From Sphingomonas sp. BK345 (GTDB taxonomy: Bacteria > Pseudomonadota > Alphaproteobacteria > Sphingomonadales > Sphingomonadaceae): a DNA stretch of 64,000 bases. The translations under genes and the position numbers were made by a program. The stretch is taken from the NCBI RefSeq assembly GCF_014193845.1, contig NZ_JACHZX010000002.1, positions 806,001-870,000 on the forward strand, in the 5' to 3' direction. Below the pieces are notes generated by a model, which saw nothing but the letters and a program-made list of their open reading frames with translations, had not been told where the DNA came from and ran no database searches. Each line of letters opens with the position of its first letter. Position 1 is the stretch's first letter. Shown piece by piece: positions 42,989 through 52,318 of the stretch.

Positions 42989-43815
42989 AGCATTTCCAGC
43001 GGCACGGGCCCGCGCGGCCGCGGGAAGATGTCGTCCAGCCGCGCGAGATCGGTTCCGGAGAGGTCCAGGTCCGCCGCCGCGCGGTTCTCGCGAACGTGGG
43101 CCGCCGATCCTGCCTTGGGAATGGCGACGGTCCCATCGCGCGCCAGCAGCCAGGCAAGCGCCACCTGCGCTGGCGTGACGCCACGCTCACGCGCGATGAC
43201 GGCGAGCCCGCGATGGGCAAGCAGGCGTCCCTGCTCGACGGGACTGTAGGCCATCACCGGCACGCGTCGCTCGGCAAGCCAGGGGATCAGGTCGTGCTCG
43301 GGCCCGCGACGGGTCAGATTGTAGAGGATCTGGTCGGTCTGGCATCGCTCACCACCGGCGGCAACCAGCTCTTCCATGTCCTTGGCATCGAGATTGCTGA
43401 CGCCCCACCGGACGATCTTGCCGGCCGCGACCAGTCGCTCCATCGCCTCGACGGTCTCGGCCAGCGGCACGCTCCCGCGCCAGTGCAGCAGATAGAGGTC
43501 GAGCCGGTCGGTGCCCAGCCGCTCGAGGCTCGCCTCGCACGCGCGCGGCAGCCGCTTGGCGGAGGCATTCTGCGGATAAGCCTTGCTGACGAGAAAGACG
43601 CGGTCGCGCATGCCGGCGATCGCCTCGCCGACGAGGCGCTCGGACTCGCCGTCGGCGTACATCTCGGCCGTGTCGATCAGGGTGAGGCCGAGCTCGACGC
43701 CTTCGCGCAGCGCGGCAATCTCTTGGCCGCGGCGGCTCGGATCCTCGGCCATCATCCAGGTGCCTTGACCCAGTGCGGGGACGGTCGTGCCGTCGGGGAA
43801 GCGGATCGTCTTCAT
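42985..43815 (-). CDS. aldo/keto reductase
   Basis: A 276-residue AKR: catalytic Asp and Tyr in LIDTAEMYADGESE, Lys in LVSKAYPQ, His in YLLHWRGSVP, and the NADPH-binding end VAIPKAGSAAHVRENRAA. It reduces aldehydes or ketones with NADPH. ATG 43815 (MKTIRFPDG) is the natural start, although its ribosome site is weak; GTG 43833 is an alternative. Divergent from the nucleoside deaminase at 43888. Confidence 0.9.
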   Translation of the reverse strand: MKTIRFPDGTTVPALGQGTWMMAEDPSRRGQEIAALREGVELGLTLIDTAEMYADGESERLVGEAIAGMRDRVFLVSKAYPQNASAKRLPRACEASLERLGTDRLDLYLLHWRGSVPLAETVEAMERLVAAGKIVRWGVSNLDAKDMEELVAAGGERCQTDQILYNLTRRGPEHDLIPWLAERRVPVMAYSPVEQGRLLAHRGLAVIARERGVTPAQVALAWLLARDGTVAIPKAGSAAHVRENRAAADLDLSGTDLARLDDIFPRPRGPVPLEML

Positions 43816-43887
43816 GGACGCACAACGTGCCACCCGGCCTGTCGGACCATCTGCCGCCGCCCGACGCTGGGGGGAACGGAGGTATCG

Positions 43888-44379
43888 ATGAACGAGGATG
43901 ACGAGCGCTGGATGCGCCGGGCGATCGAGATCGCCCGCTCAAAGGGCTCGGACCCGTCTACCTCGCCGCTCGGCTCGGTAATTGTCCTCGACGGCCGCGA
44001 GATCGCAGGCGAGCGCAACCAGACCCAGGAACTGCCCGACGCCACCGCGCATGCCGAGATGATGGCGATCCGCCGCGCCTGCGAGGACACGGGCGAGCTC
44101 GAGCTGCGCGGAGCGACGCTCTACTCGACGCTCCAGCCCTGCGGCATGTGCACCATGGCTTCGATCTGGTCGAAGGTGGGCCGCGTCGTCTACGGCGCCG
44201 GGCGCGAGGACGTGCACCCGATGTATTTCGAGGCGCGGCATGTCGACACGCTGTCCTTCATCGCGGACGCCTATCGCGACGATATCGTGATTGAGGGCGG
44301 GTGCCTCCGCGAGGAGTGCGCCGGCCTCTATTACCCACCCGACGCGGACCTGCCGCGAGACGAGCAGGCGAACCTGTGA
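43888..44379 (+). CDS. nucleoside/guanine deaminase-like cytidine-deaminase-fold protein
   Basis: A 163-residue zinc deaminase: HAEMMAI supplies the metal His and catalytic Glu, and LQPCGMCTMAS supplies the two Cys ligands. The C-terminal segment (YYPPDADLPRDEQANL) is not seen in short CDD proteins. ATG 43888 has GGAGG 6 nt upstream. Likely substrate is a purine or pyrimidine base or nucleoside. Its stop overlaps the cupin start (GTGA). Confidence 0.88.
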   Translation: MNEDDERWMRRAIEIARSKGSDPSTSPLGSVIVLDGREIAGERNQTQELPDATAHAEMMAIRRACEDTGELELRGATLYSTLQPCGMCTMASIWSKVGRVVYGAGREDVHPMYFEARHVDTLSFIADAYRDDIVIEGGCLREECAGLYYPPDADLPRDEQANL

Positions 44380-44876
44380 GCGAGCCCGACACCTTGATGC
44401 TGCGCCCGAACGGCTGGGTGCCCAACAATTCCGCGCTGCCGGTGCTGGTCTATCGCGGCGTCGTGCCGTTCGGCGACCCGGATGCGATCGAGGCGATGCT
44501 GCGTCGGAACGACTGGCGTCCGGACTGGCGCGACGGCGTCTATCCCTACCACCACTACCACTCGACGGCGCACGAAGCATTGGTCTGCACCAACGGGTCG
44601 GCCGAGCTGATGCTGGGCGGCGAGGGCGGCCGGCAGGTGCGGATCGAGGCGGGCGATCTTCTGGTTCTGCCGGCGGGCACCGGGCATTGCCGGAACAGGG
44701 CCAGCGACGACTTCCTGTTGGTGGGCGCCTACCCGGAAGGACAGGATTGGGATGTCTGCCGCCAGGCGGCAGACACGGCAACGCTCGCGCGTATCGCCGC
44801 CGTGCCGCTGCCGCAGGCCGACCCGGTCGAGGGCAACAAAGGTCCGCTCACGCGGCTGTGGAGCAACAAGGCATGA
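44376..44876 (+). CDS. cupin protein (YjlB-like)
   Basis: A 166-residue cupin: YPYHHYHSTAHEALVC with the metal-type histidines and Glu, then EAGDLLVLPAGTGHCRN with the second cupin motif. The sequence WDVCRQAADTATLARIAAVP near the end is typical of YjlB-like proteins. GTG 44376 overlaps the deaminase stop; ATG 44397 is an alternative start. It is the middle gene of a three-gene overlapping operon. Function unknown. Confidence 0.85.
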   Translation: MSEPDTLMLRPNGWVPNNSALPVLVYRGVVPFGDPDAIEAMLRRNDWRPDWRDGVYPYHHYHSTAHEALVCTNGSAELMLGGEGGRQVRIEAGDLLVLPAGTGHCRNRASDDFLLVGAYPEGQDWDVCRQAADTATLARIAAVPLPQADPVEGNKGPLTRLWSNKA

Positions 44877-45058
44877 TCGACATCAACACGGCATCGGCGG
44901 ACGAGATCGACGCGTTGCCGCAGCTGAAAGGGCACGGATACGAGATCGTCCGCTATCGCGAGGAGCGCGGGCGGTTCGAGGCGGTGCGGCAGCTCGAGGA
45001 AGTGCCCGGCATGGCGGGCAAGGCTGCCGGGCTGGAGGACGCAATCCGCGTCGGTTGA
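44873..45058 (+). CDS. ComEA-like helix-hairpin-helix mini-protein (61 aa)
   Basis: A 61-residue protein that is a single ComEA-type helix-hairpin-helix unit: MIDINTASADEIDALPQLKG and RFEAVRQLEEVPGMAGKAAG. There is no signal peptide, so it is likely cytosolic, unlike true ComEA. The ATG overlaps the cupin stop (ATGA). Non-specific DNA binding is the likely activity; why it is paired with a deaminase and a cupin is not clear. Confidence 0.8.
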   Translation: MIDINTASADEIDALPQLKGHGYEIVRYREERGRFEAVRQLEEVPGMAGKAAGLEDAIRVG

Positions 45059-45060
45059 GC

Positions 45061-45684
45061 TCAGCTGCGCGCCTCGACTGCGATCAGCGGATCGCCCGAC
45101 CGTCCGTCCGCGAGCAAATGCGCCTGGACATCCTGGAAGCCGGCTTTTTCCAGGTAGAGGCGGATGAGCGCTGCCTGTCCGTTCATGTCGAGCGCGCGCC
45201 AGATCGCGACCGCCTTGGTCGGAAAGCACCGGTTCGAGAAGCTGGCGATCGCCACGCCGTCCGGCTTCAGCACCCGCCAGACTTCGCGAAACACCGCCAG
45301 AGGGTGCTGGAGATATTGTACGCCGACGCACACAAGTACCGCGTCGAACGTCTCGTCCGCCTCCGGCAGGACAGCATCCTGGTTGAGGTCCTGGACGAAC
45401 CATCGGCCGAGGCGCGGATTGGCGGCGAGCTCCTCCGCGTTCATGCCGTGGCCGACGACATCGAAATCCAGGCCGGGCGGCAGGTGGCTAACCCAGCTCG
45501 ACATGAGGTCGAGGACGCGATCGCCTGGTTTCAACCTCGATGCATAGTGTCTGGTCAGAGCCTCGACTGCCGCCTCATCGATATGTGTGACGAGGCGAGT
45601 GGGCGCGTAGAAGTCGAGGTCGGACCCGCCATCCTGCTTGGCGAACGCCTCCGGTGGCAGACCCAGCGCCTCGGTCTCGCTCAT
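45061..45684 (-). CDS. class I SAM-dependent methyltransferase
   Basis: A 207-residue methyltransferase of the Methyltransf_11 type: GDRVLDLMSSWVSHLP (motif I, in which the usual glycine-rich loop is weak), FDAVLVCVGVQYLQHPLAVF and EVWRVLKPDGVAIASFSNR. The missing GxGxG is unusual but seen in this subgroup. It starts at 45684, overlapping the stop of the upstream 120-residue gene by 4 nt. Substrate unknown. Confidence 0.83.
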   Translation of the reverse strand: MSETEALGLPPEAFAKQDGGSDLDFYAPTRLVTHIDEAAVEALTRHYASRLKPGDRVLDLMSSWVSHLPPGLDFDVVGHGMNAEELAANPRLGRWFVQDLNQDAVLPEADETFDAVLVCVGVQYLQHPLAVFREVWRVLKPDGVAIASFSNRCFPTKAVAIWRALDMNGQAALIRLYLEKAGFQDVQAHLLADGRSGDPLIAVEARS

Positions 45685-46043
45685 GCTGTGCTCCGGAGTG
45701 CTTCGTACCAGTCGGCATAGCGGGTGTTCCGCGCCATCCGCCGGTTCTGGTCAGGCGTGCCGTCGCTCCACCAGACAGGTCCACGTTCGCCAAGCGCGAT
45801 CTTCGCTTCATTCACCTGCGCGCGAGCCGCCGCGAGTGCGGCGTCATCGCGGTCGCGCAGGGCTGCACCGACTGCCCGGCGAGCGCGCATCAGGTCGGCC
45901 GTGAGCGCTCTCCGCTGCTCGGCATCCAGATCAGGATTGGCACGTCGCCAGAGCCGGCCGCGTACGACGATGTAGCGGCCGTCCGGCGTCACCGGCGGTG
46001 GGGCTGAAGCTTCGGCCGAGGACGCAATCTTGAGGGACGACAT
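45681..46043 (-). CDS. conserved hypothetical protein (120 aa)
   Basis: A 120-residue soluble protein (TPDGRYIVVRGRLWRRANPD, LMRARRAVGAALRDRDDAAL, WWSDGTPDQNRRMARNTRYA). I have a memory of similar sphingomonad/rhizobial proteins but no function. The ATG at 46043 has a weak ribosome site. It overlaps the methyltransferase start by 4 nt, so the two form an operon. Confidence 0.7.
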   Translation of the reverse strand: MSSLKIASSAEASAPPPVTPDGRYIVVRGRLWRRANPDLDAEQRRALTADLMRARRAVGAALRDRDDAALAAARAQVNEAKIALGERGPVWWSDGTPDQNRRMARNTRYADWYEALRSTA

Positions 46044-46108
46044 CAGGTCCGAACGAGCGGGCGGCAGGCTGGTTCAGGGTATCGGTCGATCGCCTTGGCA
46101 TGCCCATC

Positions 46109-46306
46109 TCAATGGCCGCGAGCCGGACCGAACTGAAGCTGGTCCAGACACGCGGCGAGGATGGAGAAACGCTCCACTCCCTTGCCGTCGCCTGCCTCTT
46201 GGAACACCGCGATCCGCTCGGCGACCCAAGCCTTGGCGCGCTCGCCATGGAGCCGCTCGATCGCGAGCGCCTCGGCCCATCGTTCCTGGTCCTCGGTCAT
46301 GGGCAT
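46109..46306 (-). CDS. small conserved hypothetical protein next to the relaxase
   Basis: A 65-residue protein from MPMTEDQERW to FGPARGH. The start MTEDQERWAEALAIERLHGE followed by a helical segment is a pattern I associate with small sphingomonad proteins (DUF6961-like, from memory). ATG 46306 or 46300 fits; neither has a strong ribosome site. It comes 73 nt after the relaxase stop on the same strand and probably belongs to the transfer transcript. Function unknown. Confidence 0.65.
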   Translation of the reverse strand: MPMTEDQERWAEALAIERLHGERAKAWVAERIAVFQEAGDGKGVERFSILAACLDQLQFGPARGH

Positions 46307-46379
46307 GGACCGGCAACATACGCAGGCTGAACCATTCCGCCACACCCGGGCAGCTGCCTTGCAGGCCCGAAGCGTCGGA

Positions 46380-49304
46380 TCAGATGCCGAAGTCATAGGG
46401 CTTGGTGCGCGCCGGCTCGAGATCGAGACCCTTCTCCGGCTCAGCGGCCCGCGGCGGTTGCCGTGTCGGTTTGGCGTTTGCAGGACGAACCTTGCCACTG
46501 GTCTCCAGCGCGGACGTCTTTCCGCCGGCATTGCGGACGAGCTGGCGTTCGAGCCGGACGGCATTGTCGACGACGAGCGTCAGCGAGTCTCGTAGCCGGG
46601 TGACGGTCACCAGGAAGGTCTGCTGGTTGACCAGCTTGGTGTCCCGCGTCTCGATGACCGCGATGCCCCGGTCCGATGTCAGCCCCTGCGCCATATGGGC
46701 GTTGAGCGCGTAGGCGAGGTCTAGACGCTGGAGCATGGGATCGTTCGGCTTGAGCGTCACGCTGCGGCCCTGGCTCGTCTCCAGCATCACCTTGCCTGAC
46801 GCGATCGCGGTGATCCGCGCCTGGTCGGCATTGAACAGGCCACGATCATGGTCGTTCGCCGTCCAGCGGATCCGGTCCCGCTCGTGCAGTTCGAGCACCT
46901 TTGCCTCGTAGAGCTGGAGCGGGCTCTCGCCCGCCCTGATCCGCAGCCGATCGGGCCGGAACGTACGTTCTGCGCCGCCTGAGAGCCGGAGCGTGACGGC
47001 GCCACGGCCGGCGTCGACCCGTTCGACCACGGCGCGGGCGCGGGGGAGCCGCTGAGCCACCTGGGCGCGGCTGATCTCGACCACCATGCCTTCGGCATAG
47101 CTGTGCGGGTAACGCAGCTCCTCTCCGGTGACGCTGACCCGGTCCAGCACCGTCACCGCGAGCTTGTCGGTCCCGATATCGCCACGATCGACCAGCCCTT
47201 GCTGGACTTTCTCGTTGACCTCGGCGCGCAGCCGGCGACCCGAAGCGTAGATCGCGGTCCGCTCGCGGTCGGCCGGTGCCAAGGCGAGCCAGCGCTCGGC
47301 GGCTTCCGCGCTGGCGCGCTCTGGTGCCTCGACGGTGTAGGGCACGAGCGCTTCCATCGCGCGATCGATCGCCCCGATCTGCGCGGCGGCAGCGGCGATG
47401 CGGACTGCCTCGCCGCGCGCCCGCAGGTTCTGGCTCATCTGCGCCGTCGGGGCGCCCGCCTGCTGCATCACCGAGAAGGGCTTGCCGGCATCGACCGCGC
47501 CCAGCTGCCGCGCGTCGCCGACGAACGCCATGCGGCCGATCCCGATCAGGTTGGCGAGCTGGACGAGCTTCAGGTGATCGCCATTGGACAGCATCGACGC
47601 CTCGTCGACGAGCAGGGCGGCACCGCCCAGGCTGGCACGCGCGCTGGCGAGCCGGACGCGATCCGGTGCGGGGCCGAGCAGCCCTTCATGAGCTTTTAGG
47701 AAACGCGCCACGGTCATGGACTCGATGCCGGTTTCGCGCTGGAGCATCTGGACCAGGGTGTTCTGGACCGCGAGGCCGAGGACCGGTTTGCCGGCCTGAC
47801 GAATGAGATCTGCAACGGGGGCGAGCACGCTGCTCTTGCCGGCGCCAGCAACACCCTGGATTGCGACGATCCGATCATTCGAGCTCAGCAGCATGACGCC
47901 AGCAGCACGCTGTCCGGGGTTGAGGGTGATACCGGATCGTGCCTGCGCTGCGTCGTCCAGCTTGGCCGGCGCGACGTCTGCCGCGACGTAGCACGCGCCG
48001 CCGCCGCGGCCCAATTCCACCGCTGCCAGCATCGCGCGCTCGGTCTCGATCGCCCGTGCCGTGGTGACCATCTGGTCGCGCCGGCCGGTGCCGGCCACGA
48101 GCTGGCCTGTAGCCAGCAGCGCCTCGACACGCCGCTCGACGGCGTCAATCCCGACCGGCAGACCGGTGTCGAGCGCGGCCTTGAAGATGTCGGTCTTCGC
48201 GAATGCTGCCTCGCGCTCCTCCAGGTGCCGGACAGCCGAGGCAACGGCGTGTGTTGCAGCGACCTCGGTGGCGCTCATCGCCTTGGTGTAGCGGGGCAGA
48301 TACGGGTCGGCTTTCTCAATGCCGAGCTTCTGCTGGACGGCCTGGACCAGCTCGCGGCCGCGCGCTGTCGTCTGGCCGACAAAGGCGGCGAGGCGTGACC
48401 AGGGCGACATGTCCGTGGCAGTCCCGCGATCGGCAGCGGCGATGAGCCCCTGGAGATCGATGCCGGCCTCGGCGGCGCTTGCGCGCCACGCGGTGTAGAG
48501 CGCGGCGCGGTCCTGGACCGCGTCCTTGAATGGGCGGGTCATCAGCGTCGCGGCGTCGAACGCGGCGGGGCTGCGATTGCCCAGTTCCGCAACCTTGGCG
48601 AGGATCTGCTGCCGGCGTGTGCTGAACGCCATCAGCACGTTGCGCGTAAGCCCGGCCGCTTCGAAATTGCCGTGCTTAGAGCGGTCGCCGAGCGTGTAGC
48701 CCAGCGCCTCCACACGCTCGCGGAAGCCAGCCATCGCAACGGCGTTGAGGAGCGTGTTCAGCTGCCACAGCTTGCCGTTGTGGAGCGCCCGCCACTTGCC
48801 GTCGGGCCCTTGCGTAACGTTGGCGACGACCGCGTGGAGATGCGCCTGCGGGTCCTGCGCGCGGCTGGTGTCGTGCTCGAACAGGGCCGCCACCAGGTTG
48901 CCGGTCGGCACCACTTTCTCGGTCCCGCGCACCTCCATCCGGGTCTCGGCCGCATTGCGCTCGGCCCAGGCGAGCGTGTCCTTCACCGCCGCGCGATAGG
49001 CTTCGATGATCCGCCGATCGCCGCCGACAAGGGCCAGCAGCGACCAGCTCTTGGGGAGCGAGAAGGTGAGATCCACGCCCGCACTATGGCGGTCGGCGAC
49101 TCCGACCTGCGCGCCGTTCGGGAGTGTTCCTTTGAGGAGCGCCTCGAACACAGCCTGGTCGACTTTGCCGGTGAGGCCCAGCGCGGCCGCACCCTTGCCG
49201 ACCCATTCGCCGGCAGCCTCTGGCTCGGTGGCCGCATAGTAGTTGTCGGCCGCGAAATAGCCGGCGGCGCCCTTGGCCGACCTGACACTCGCGACCGACA
49301 ACAT
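46380..49304 (-). CDS. MobF-family conjugative relaxase with helicase domain
   Basis: A 974-residue TrwC/TraI-like relaxase. The N-terminal domain has the tandem tyrosines Y22-Y23 (ADNYYAATE) that cut at nic, and the three metal-binding histidines H144 (EHDTSR), H155 and H157 (AHLHAVV). A superfamily-1 helicase follows, with Walker A GVAGAGKSS at about 484-492, LVDEASM as Walker B, and VGDARQLGAVDAG. The acidic C-terminus KPYDFGI may be part of the secretion signal. It starts 5 nt after the coupling-protein stop with no ribosome site, so it is translationally coupled. It nicks oriT and leads the T-strand. Confidence 0.94.
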   Translation of the reverse strand: MLSVASVRSAKGAAGYFAADNYYAATEPEAAGEWVGKGAAALGLTGKVDQAVFEALLKGTLPNGAQVGVADRHSAGVDLTFSLPKSWSLLALVGGDRRIIEAYRAAVKDTLAWAERNAAETRMEVRGTEKVVPTGNLVAALFEHDTSRAQDPQAHLHAVVANVTQGPDGKWRALHNGKLWQLNTLLNAVAMAGFRERVEALGYTLGDRSKHGNFEAAGLTRNVLMAFSTRRQQILAKVAELGNRSPAAFDAATLMTRPFKDAVQDRAALYTAWRASAAEAGIDLQGLIAAADRGTATDMSPWSRLAAFVGQTTARGRELVQAVQQKLGIEKADPYLPRYTKAMSATEVAATHAVASAVRHLEEREAAFAKTDIFKAALDTGLPVGIDAVERRVEALLATGQLVAGTGRRDQMVTTARAIETERAMLAAVELGRGGGACYVAADVAPAKLDDAAQARSGITLNPGQRAAGVMLLSSNDRIVAIQGVAGAGKSSVLAPVADLIRQAGKPVLGLAVQNTLVQMLQRETGIESMTVARFLKAHEGLLGPAPDRVRLASARASLGGAALLVDEASMLSNGDHLKLVQLANLIGIGRMAFVGDARQLGAVDAGKPFSVMQQAGAPTAQMSQNLRARGEAVRIAAAAAQIGAIDRAMEALVPYTVEAPERASAEAAERWLALAPADRERTAIYASGRRLRAEVNEKVQQGLVDRGDIGTDKLAVTVLDRVSVTGEELRYPHSYAEGMVVEISRAQVAQRLPRARAVVERVDAGRGAVTLRLSGGAERTFRPDRLRIRAGESPLQLYEAKVLELHERDRIRWTANDHDRGLFNADQARITAIASGKVMLETSQGRSVTLKPNDPMLQRLDLAYALNAHMAQGLTSDRGIAVIETRDTKLVNQQTFLVTVTRLRDSLTLVVDNAVRLERQLVRNAGGKTSALETSGKVRPANAKPTRQPPRAAEPEKGLDLEPARTKPYDFGI

Positions 49305-49309
49305 GAGGG

Positions 49310-51619
49310 TCAGAAGCCGAGGTCAGGTTGGTCGGTCGATCTGTCCTCGGAAGGCGCGATCCCTTCCCGAAGCTCACGACGGGTGATGTTCTCGGGCGAG
49401 GGCAGGGGGCGCACGCTCCGGCCGGGATCGAACCTGCCTGATCGACCCGCGCGCTCAGCCCTTGATCCTTCGCCTGGCTCCGTGGACGGCTCGACCGTCT
49501 CTCCGCTCGAGCCGGGTGGCTTCGCCAGTGCCGGGCGAGCCGCGGTCGACGGCTCGTCCAAGCTCTGGCCGTCTGGCGAAGACGACACCTCGGATCCCGC
49601 TCCGGTCGAGCGGATGAGCGCCGGATTGAAGTGGCGATCGGCTGGATCGGCGGCACGGGGCCCGGGTTGGTCGGCGTCCGTGCCGCGCAGATCTCTTCCT
49701 GCCGAGGCGTCCTCCTCGCGCGCGTTCCGGGGACCTGGACCCTGGTCGTTGGCGCCCGGCGGCGCTTCGCCGGCTGCGTCGCTTGCTCGCGCGGACGATG
49801 GTACGATGGCAGGACGGGGCGCGAGCGGCGGCCGCGGCTCGAAGGGCGCAGCGATGCCGGTGAAGCCGACATAGTCGAGCCGGATGGGTGCTGCCGGGAA
49901 GCCGTCGGGGAACTTCAGGTAGCCTTGAAGGCGCGGCAGGTTCATCAGCTGGTCGGGTAGAAGGAGCGGCTCAATCTGGCGACGCGGCGTAAGGCTCACC
50001 GCGTCGCGCGCGTTGTTGTAGCCGTAGCTATAACCCTCCTCCATCTCGCGATATTGGCGGTGACCGATGAAGTCGGAGCACCAGGTGGCGGACTCGCGAT
50101 CGGCGGTGGCGAGCACGAGCTTGGTGCGGGCGAGCGCGGCGAGCGTCATCGCCATGTTGTCGCCATAGGTCTCCTTGAGCTTGGCGTAGGCGTGGACGCC
50201 CGCGACGATCGCGCCGCCATAGTTGCGGACGGTCTGAAGGCCTTTTTCGAGCGCCGGCAGGCGGTGCAACGCGCCGAGCTCGTCGAACAGGAACCAGAGC
50301 TTCAGGTCGGGGCTGCGCGGCCCCGCCATGAGCGTGTTCATGGCGGTGTCCATCCAGACGGTGAGCAGCCGGGAGGCCACCGCCATGTCGACGTAGCGTG
50401 CCGACACGAAGAGGAAGCTGCCGGGGCAGCCCTCGCCCTCGACCCAGCGGCGAACCGAGAAGCCGGGACCATCCACGGGCAGCATCCGCAGCGCCTTGGC
50501 GTTGGCGTTGAAGACGGCGCGGATCGACTCCGCCATCCGCGCCGCCTCGGGCGCGGTCAGCGGGTCGGCCACCGTGCCCTGCATAAGCTGGTGCACATGG
50601 GCGAGGCTGGCGGTCATGAGTTCGGTCGACAGCGCGAGGTTGGTTGCCCGGCCTTCCGCGACCAGCTTGAGGCACATTTCGACGAACAGCATGCGCGCGG
50701 CGAGCACCCAGAACTGCTCGGCACCGCCGCCGTCATGAGGGACCAGTGCTTCCGCCGCCGCGGTGAAGCCCGCCTCGTCGATGCAGTCCTCGAAGACCGA
50801 CCATTGCGGGCAGCGGGCATCGAGTGGATTGAGGATGACGTCGCGTGTCGGGTCGAAGAATGCCTCGATAAAGGCCCCGGTCAGGTCGAAGATCACCGCG
50901 CGGTGGCGGCGCGCCCGCACCTGGCAGAGCAGGTCGCGCAGGCAGACGGTCTTGCCGGTGCCGGTCGTGCCGATCAGCATGACGTGGCTCTGCTCGAGCC
51001 GCCATGGGAAGGGCACGCCCGCGAGCGTGTAGGGCTGGTAGAGGTTGGCCGCCTGGCGTTCGGCAGCCGAGCAAAGCCGCCAGCCGGGGCCGAGGATGCG
51101 GCGATACTCGACCGCGCGCTCGGACCGATTATGTGCCTCGATCTCGTTCACCAGGGCCGGCAGGGTTGCCAGCGTAGCGCCGCGCTCGTGGCGGCTCTCC
51201 TTCGAGCGTCGCCCGAACCAGGCCGCCGCCCAGGCAAAGGCAATGGTCGCCGGCACCGTGATCAAGGCTGCGAGCACCGCCCCGCCGCGGACCGCGACCA
51301 TGCACTTGGCCCAGGCTGTGGCCATCAACGGGTGCGTGGCGGCACGTGCGATCGGCACGAGGATCGGCGCCCCGTCGCGGGCCAGGTTGACGGGCTTGCC
51401 GGAATCGAACTCGAACCAGGTGTAGCCGGCGACGTAGATCCGCATCCAGCACAGGTAGCTTTCGGCGTCGCTCAGGGCGCCGTTCACGCGCCACCAGATA
51501 AGGCCGCCGAACACTGCCGTCGCGACTAGGGCAGGGCCCTTGAGGCCGGCCGCGAACATGAAGCCGAAATGCCCGATCAGCTGGCTGCCGCGGGTGAAGT
51601 TGACAAGCTTATGCCGCAT
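49310..51619 (-). CDS. type IV coupling protein (TrwB/TraD/VirD4-like)
   Basis: A 769-residue membrane ATPase that hands relaxase-DNA to the secretion channel. Two N-terminal membrane segments (GPALVATAVFGGLIWW and GGAVLAALITVPATIAFAWA) are followed by Walker A GTTGTGKT at 217-224 and Walker B LWFLFDELGAL. After about residue 600 comes a long disordered Pro/Gly/acidic tail (about 170 residues) ending in DQPDLGF. The start overlaps the ribbon-helix-helix gene by 11 nt, giving the order accessory protein, coupling protein, relaxase, the standard MobF transfer layout. Confidence 0.93.
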   Translation of the reverse strand: MRHKLVNFTRGSQLIGHFGFMFAAGLKGPALVATAVFGGLIWWRVNGALSDAESYLCWMRIYVAGYTWFEFDSGKPVNLARDGAPILVPIARAATHPLMATAWAKCMVAVRGGAVLAALITVPATIAFAWAAAWFGRRSKESRHERGATLATLPALVNEIEAHNRSERAVEYRRILGPGWRLCSAAERQAANLYQPYTLAGVPFPWRLEQSHVMLIGTTGTGKTVCLRDLLCQVRARRHRAVIFDLTGAFIEAFFDPTRDVILNPLDARCPQWSVFEDCIDEAGFTAAAEALVPHDGGGAEQFWVLAARMLFVEMCLKLVAEGRATNLALSTELMTASLAHVHQLMQGTVADPLTAPEAARMAESIRAVFNANAKALRMLPVDGPGFSVRRWVEGEGCPGSFLFVSARYVDMAVASRLLTVWMDTAMNTLMAGPRSPDLKLWFLFDELGALHRLPALEKGLQTVRNYGGAIVAGVHAYAKLKETYGDNMAMTLAALARTKLVLATADRESATWCSDFIGHRQYREMEEGYSYGYNNARDAVSLTPRRQIEPLLLPDQLMNLPRLQGYLKFPDGFPAAPIRLDYVGFTGIAAPFEPRPPLAPRPAIVPSSARASDAAGEAPPGANDQGPGPRNAREEDASAGRDLRGTDADQPGPRAADPADRHFNPALIRSTGAGSEVSSSPDGQSLDEPSTAARPALAKPPGSSGETVEPSTEPGEGSRAERAGRSGRFDPGRSVRPLPSPENITRRELREGIAPSEDRSTDQPDLGF

Positions 51620-51899
51620 GGAACCGGCCCTCCTCGGAGGTCGCCTCGCGCCACAACCGGATCACGGTCGCGCGGAGATCGGGATCGGGATGAACAGCGA
51701 GCAGCTCGTCGAGCGCGATCGCCACGAATAGGAGTTGTCCGAGCGCCTCGCTGATCCGGTCGGGCGCGCCCCTGAGTTCGCGGGCAAGCAGTTCGCGCAC
51801 GAGCTTGCCGATGTCGGTGTTGCGGGTTGCGACAAGGTGATCGAGCTCAGCGCGCATCGCGCCGCTCATGCGAACGGTGATGAAATGATGGTACGACAT
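51609..51899 (-). CDS. ribbon-helix-helix transfer accessory protein (TrwA/TraK-like)
   Basis: A 96-residue protein with SYHHFITVRMSGAMRAELDH at the start (ribbon strand, then helix) and NTDIGKLVRELLARELRG as the second helix, the layout of small oriT-binding relaxosome proteins and transfer-operon repressors. I start at ATG 51899 because GGAG is 6 nt upstream; ATG 51905 is too close to it. It is the first gene of the leftward transfer operon, beside the proposed oriT. Confidence 0.8.
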   Translation of the reverse strand: MSYHHFITVRMSGAMRAELDHLVATRNTDIGKLVRELLARELRGAPDRISEALGQLLFVAIALDELLAVHPDPDLRATVIRLWREATSEEGRFHAA

Positions 51900-52318
51900 G
51901 CACATCTCCGATAAGCCGGAGGAGCATGGTCGCGCGTCGCAAGGCAGGGTCGATCTAGCAGCGGACGGGGGCTGTAGGAAAACACATTCTACAAAATCGA
52001 AGCGAGCGGCTCCAACAATGAAAACAACGGCTTAGAAGCGGCCCCACAAAGAACCACGAAATGCGTCCGCCCGTGGGACCGGTTTTGGCGAGGGTCTTCA
52101 ACCTCTTGTCCTGCGGGCTTGCCGCATAGGGTGTGCTCCCTTTGCGCCATATCGTCGAAGTGCTGCGGTCGGGATGGATGGACTGACGATCGGGTCTTGA
52201 TCGGGGTGCCCGGTGGGATCGCCGTCGCGAACCTTGGCTCGGGAAACGGAGTGTGATCAGTCGGGAAAGGACGCGGCAGGCGTGCTCTGGGAGAGAGACG
52301 CTGCTCTGGACGAGCAAA
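51900..52318. other. candidate oriT region, gene-free and locally AT-rich
   Basis: About 420 nt with no convincing gene between the leftward transfer operon and the leading-region genes, where MobF systems keep oriT. The part 51973-52070 is noticeably richer in A/T than its surroundings. It holds an inverted repeat TGTAG/CTACA (51973-51993, 11-nt loop). I cannot place nic: no sequence here is a certain match to a known MobF nic site. The transfer-operon promoter must also be here. Position supports the call more than motif. Confidence 0.4.
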
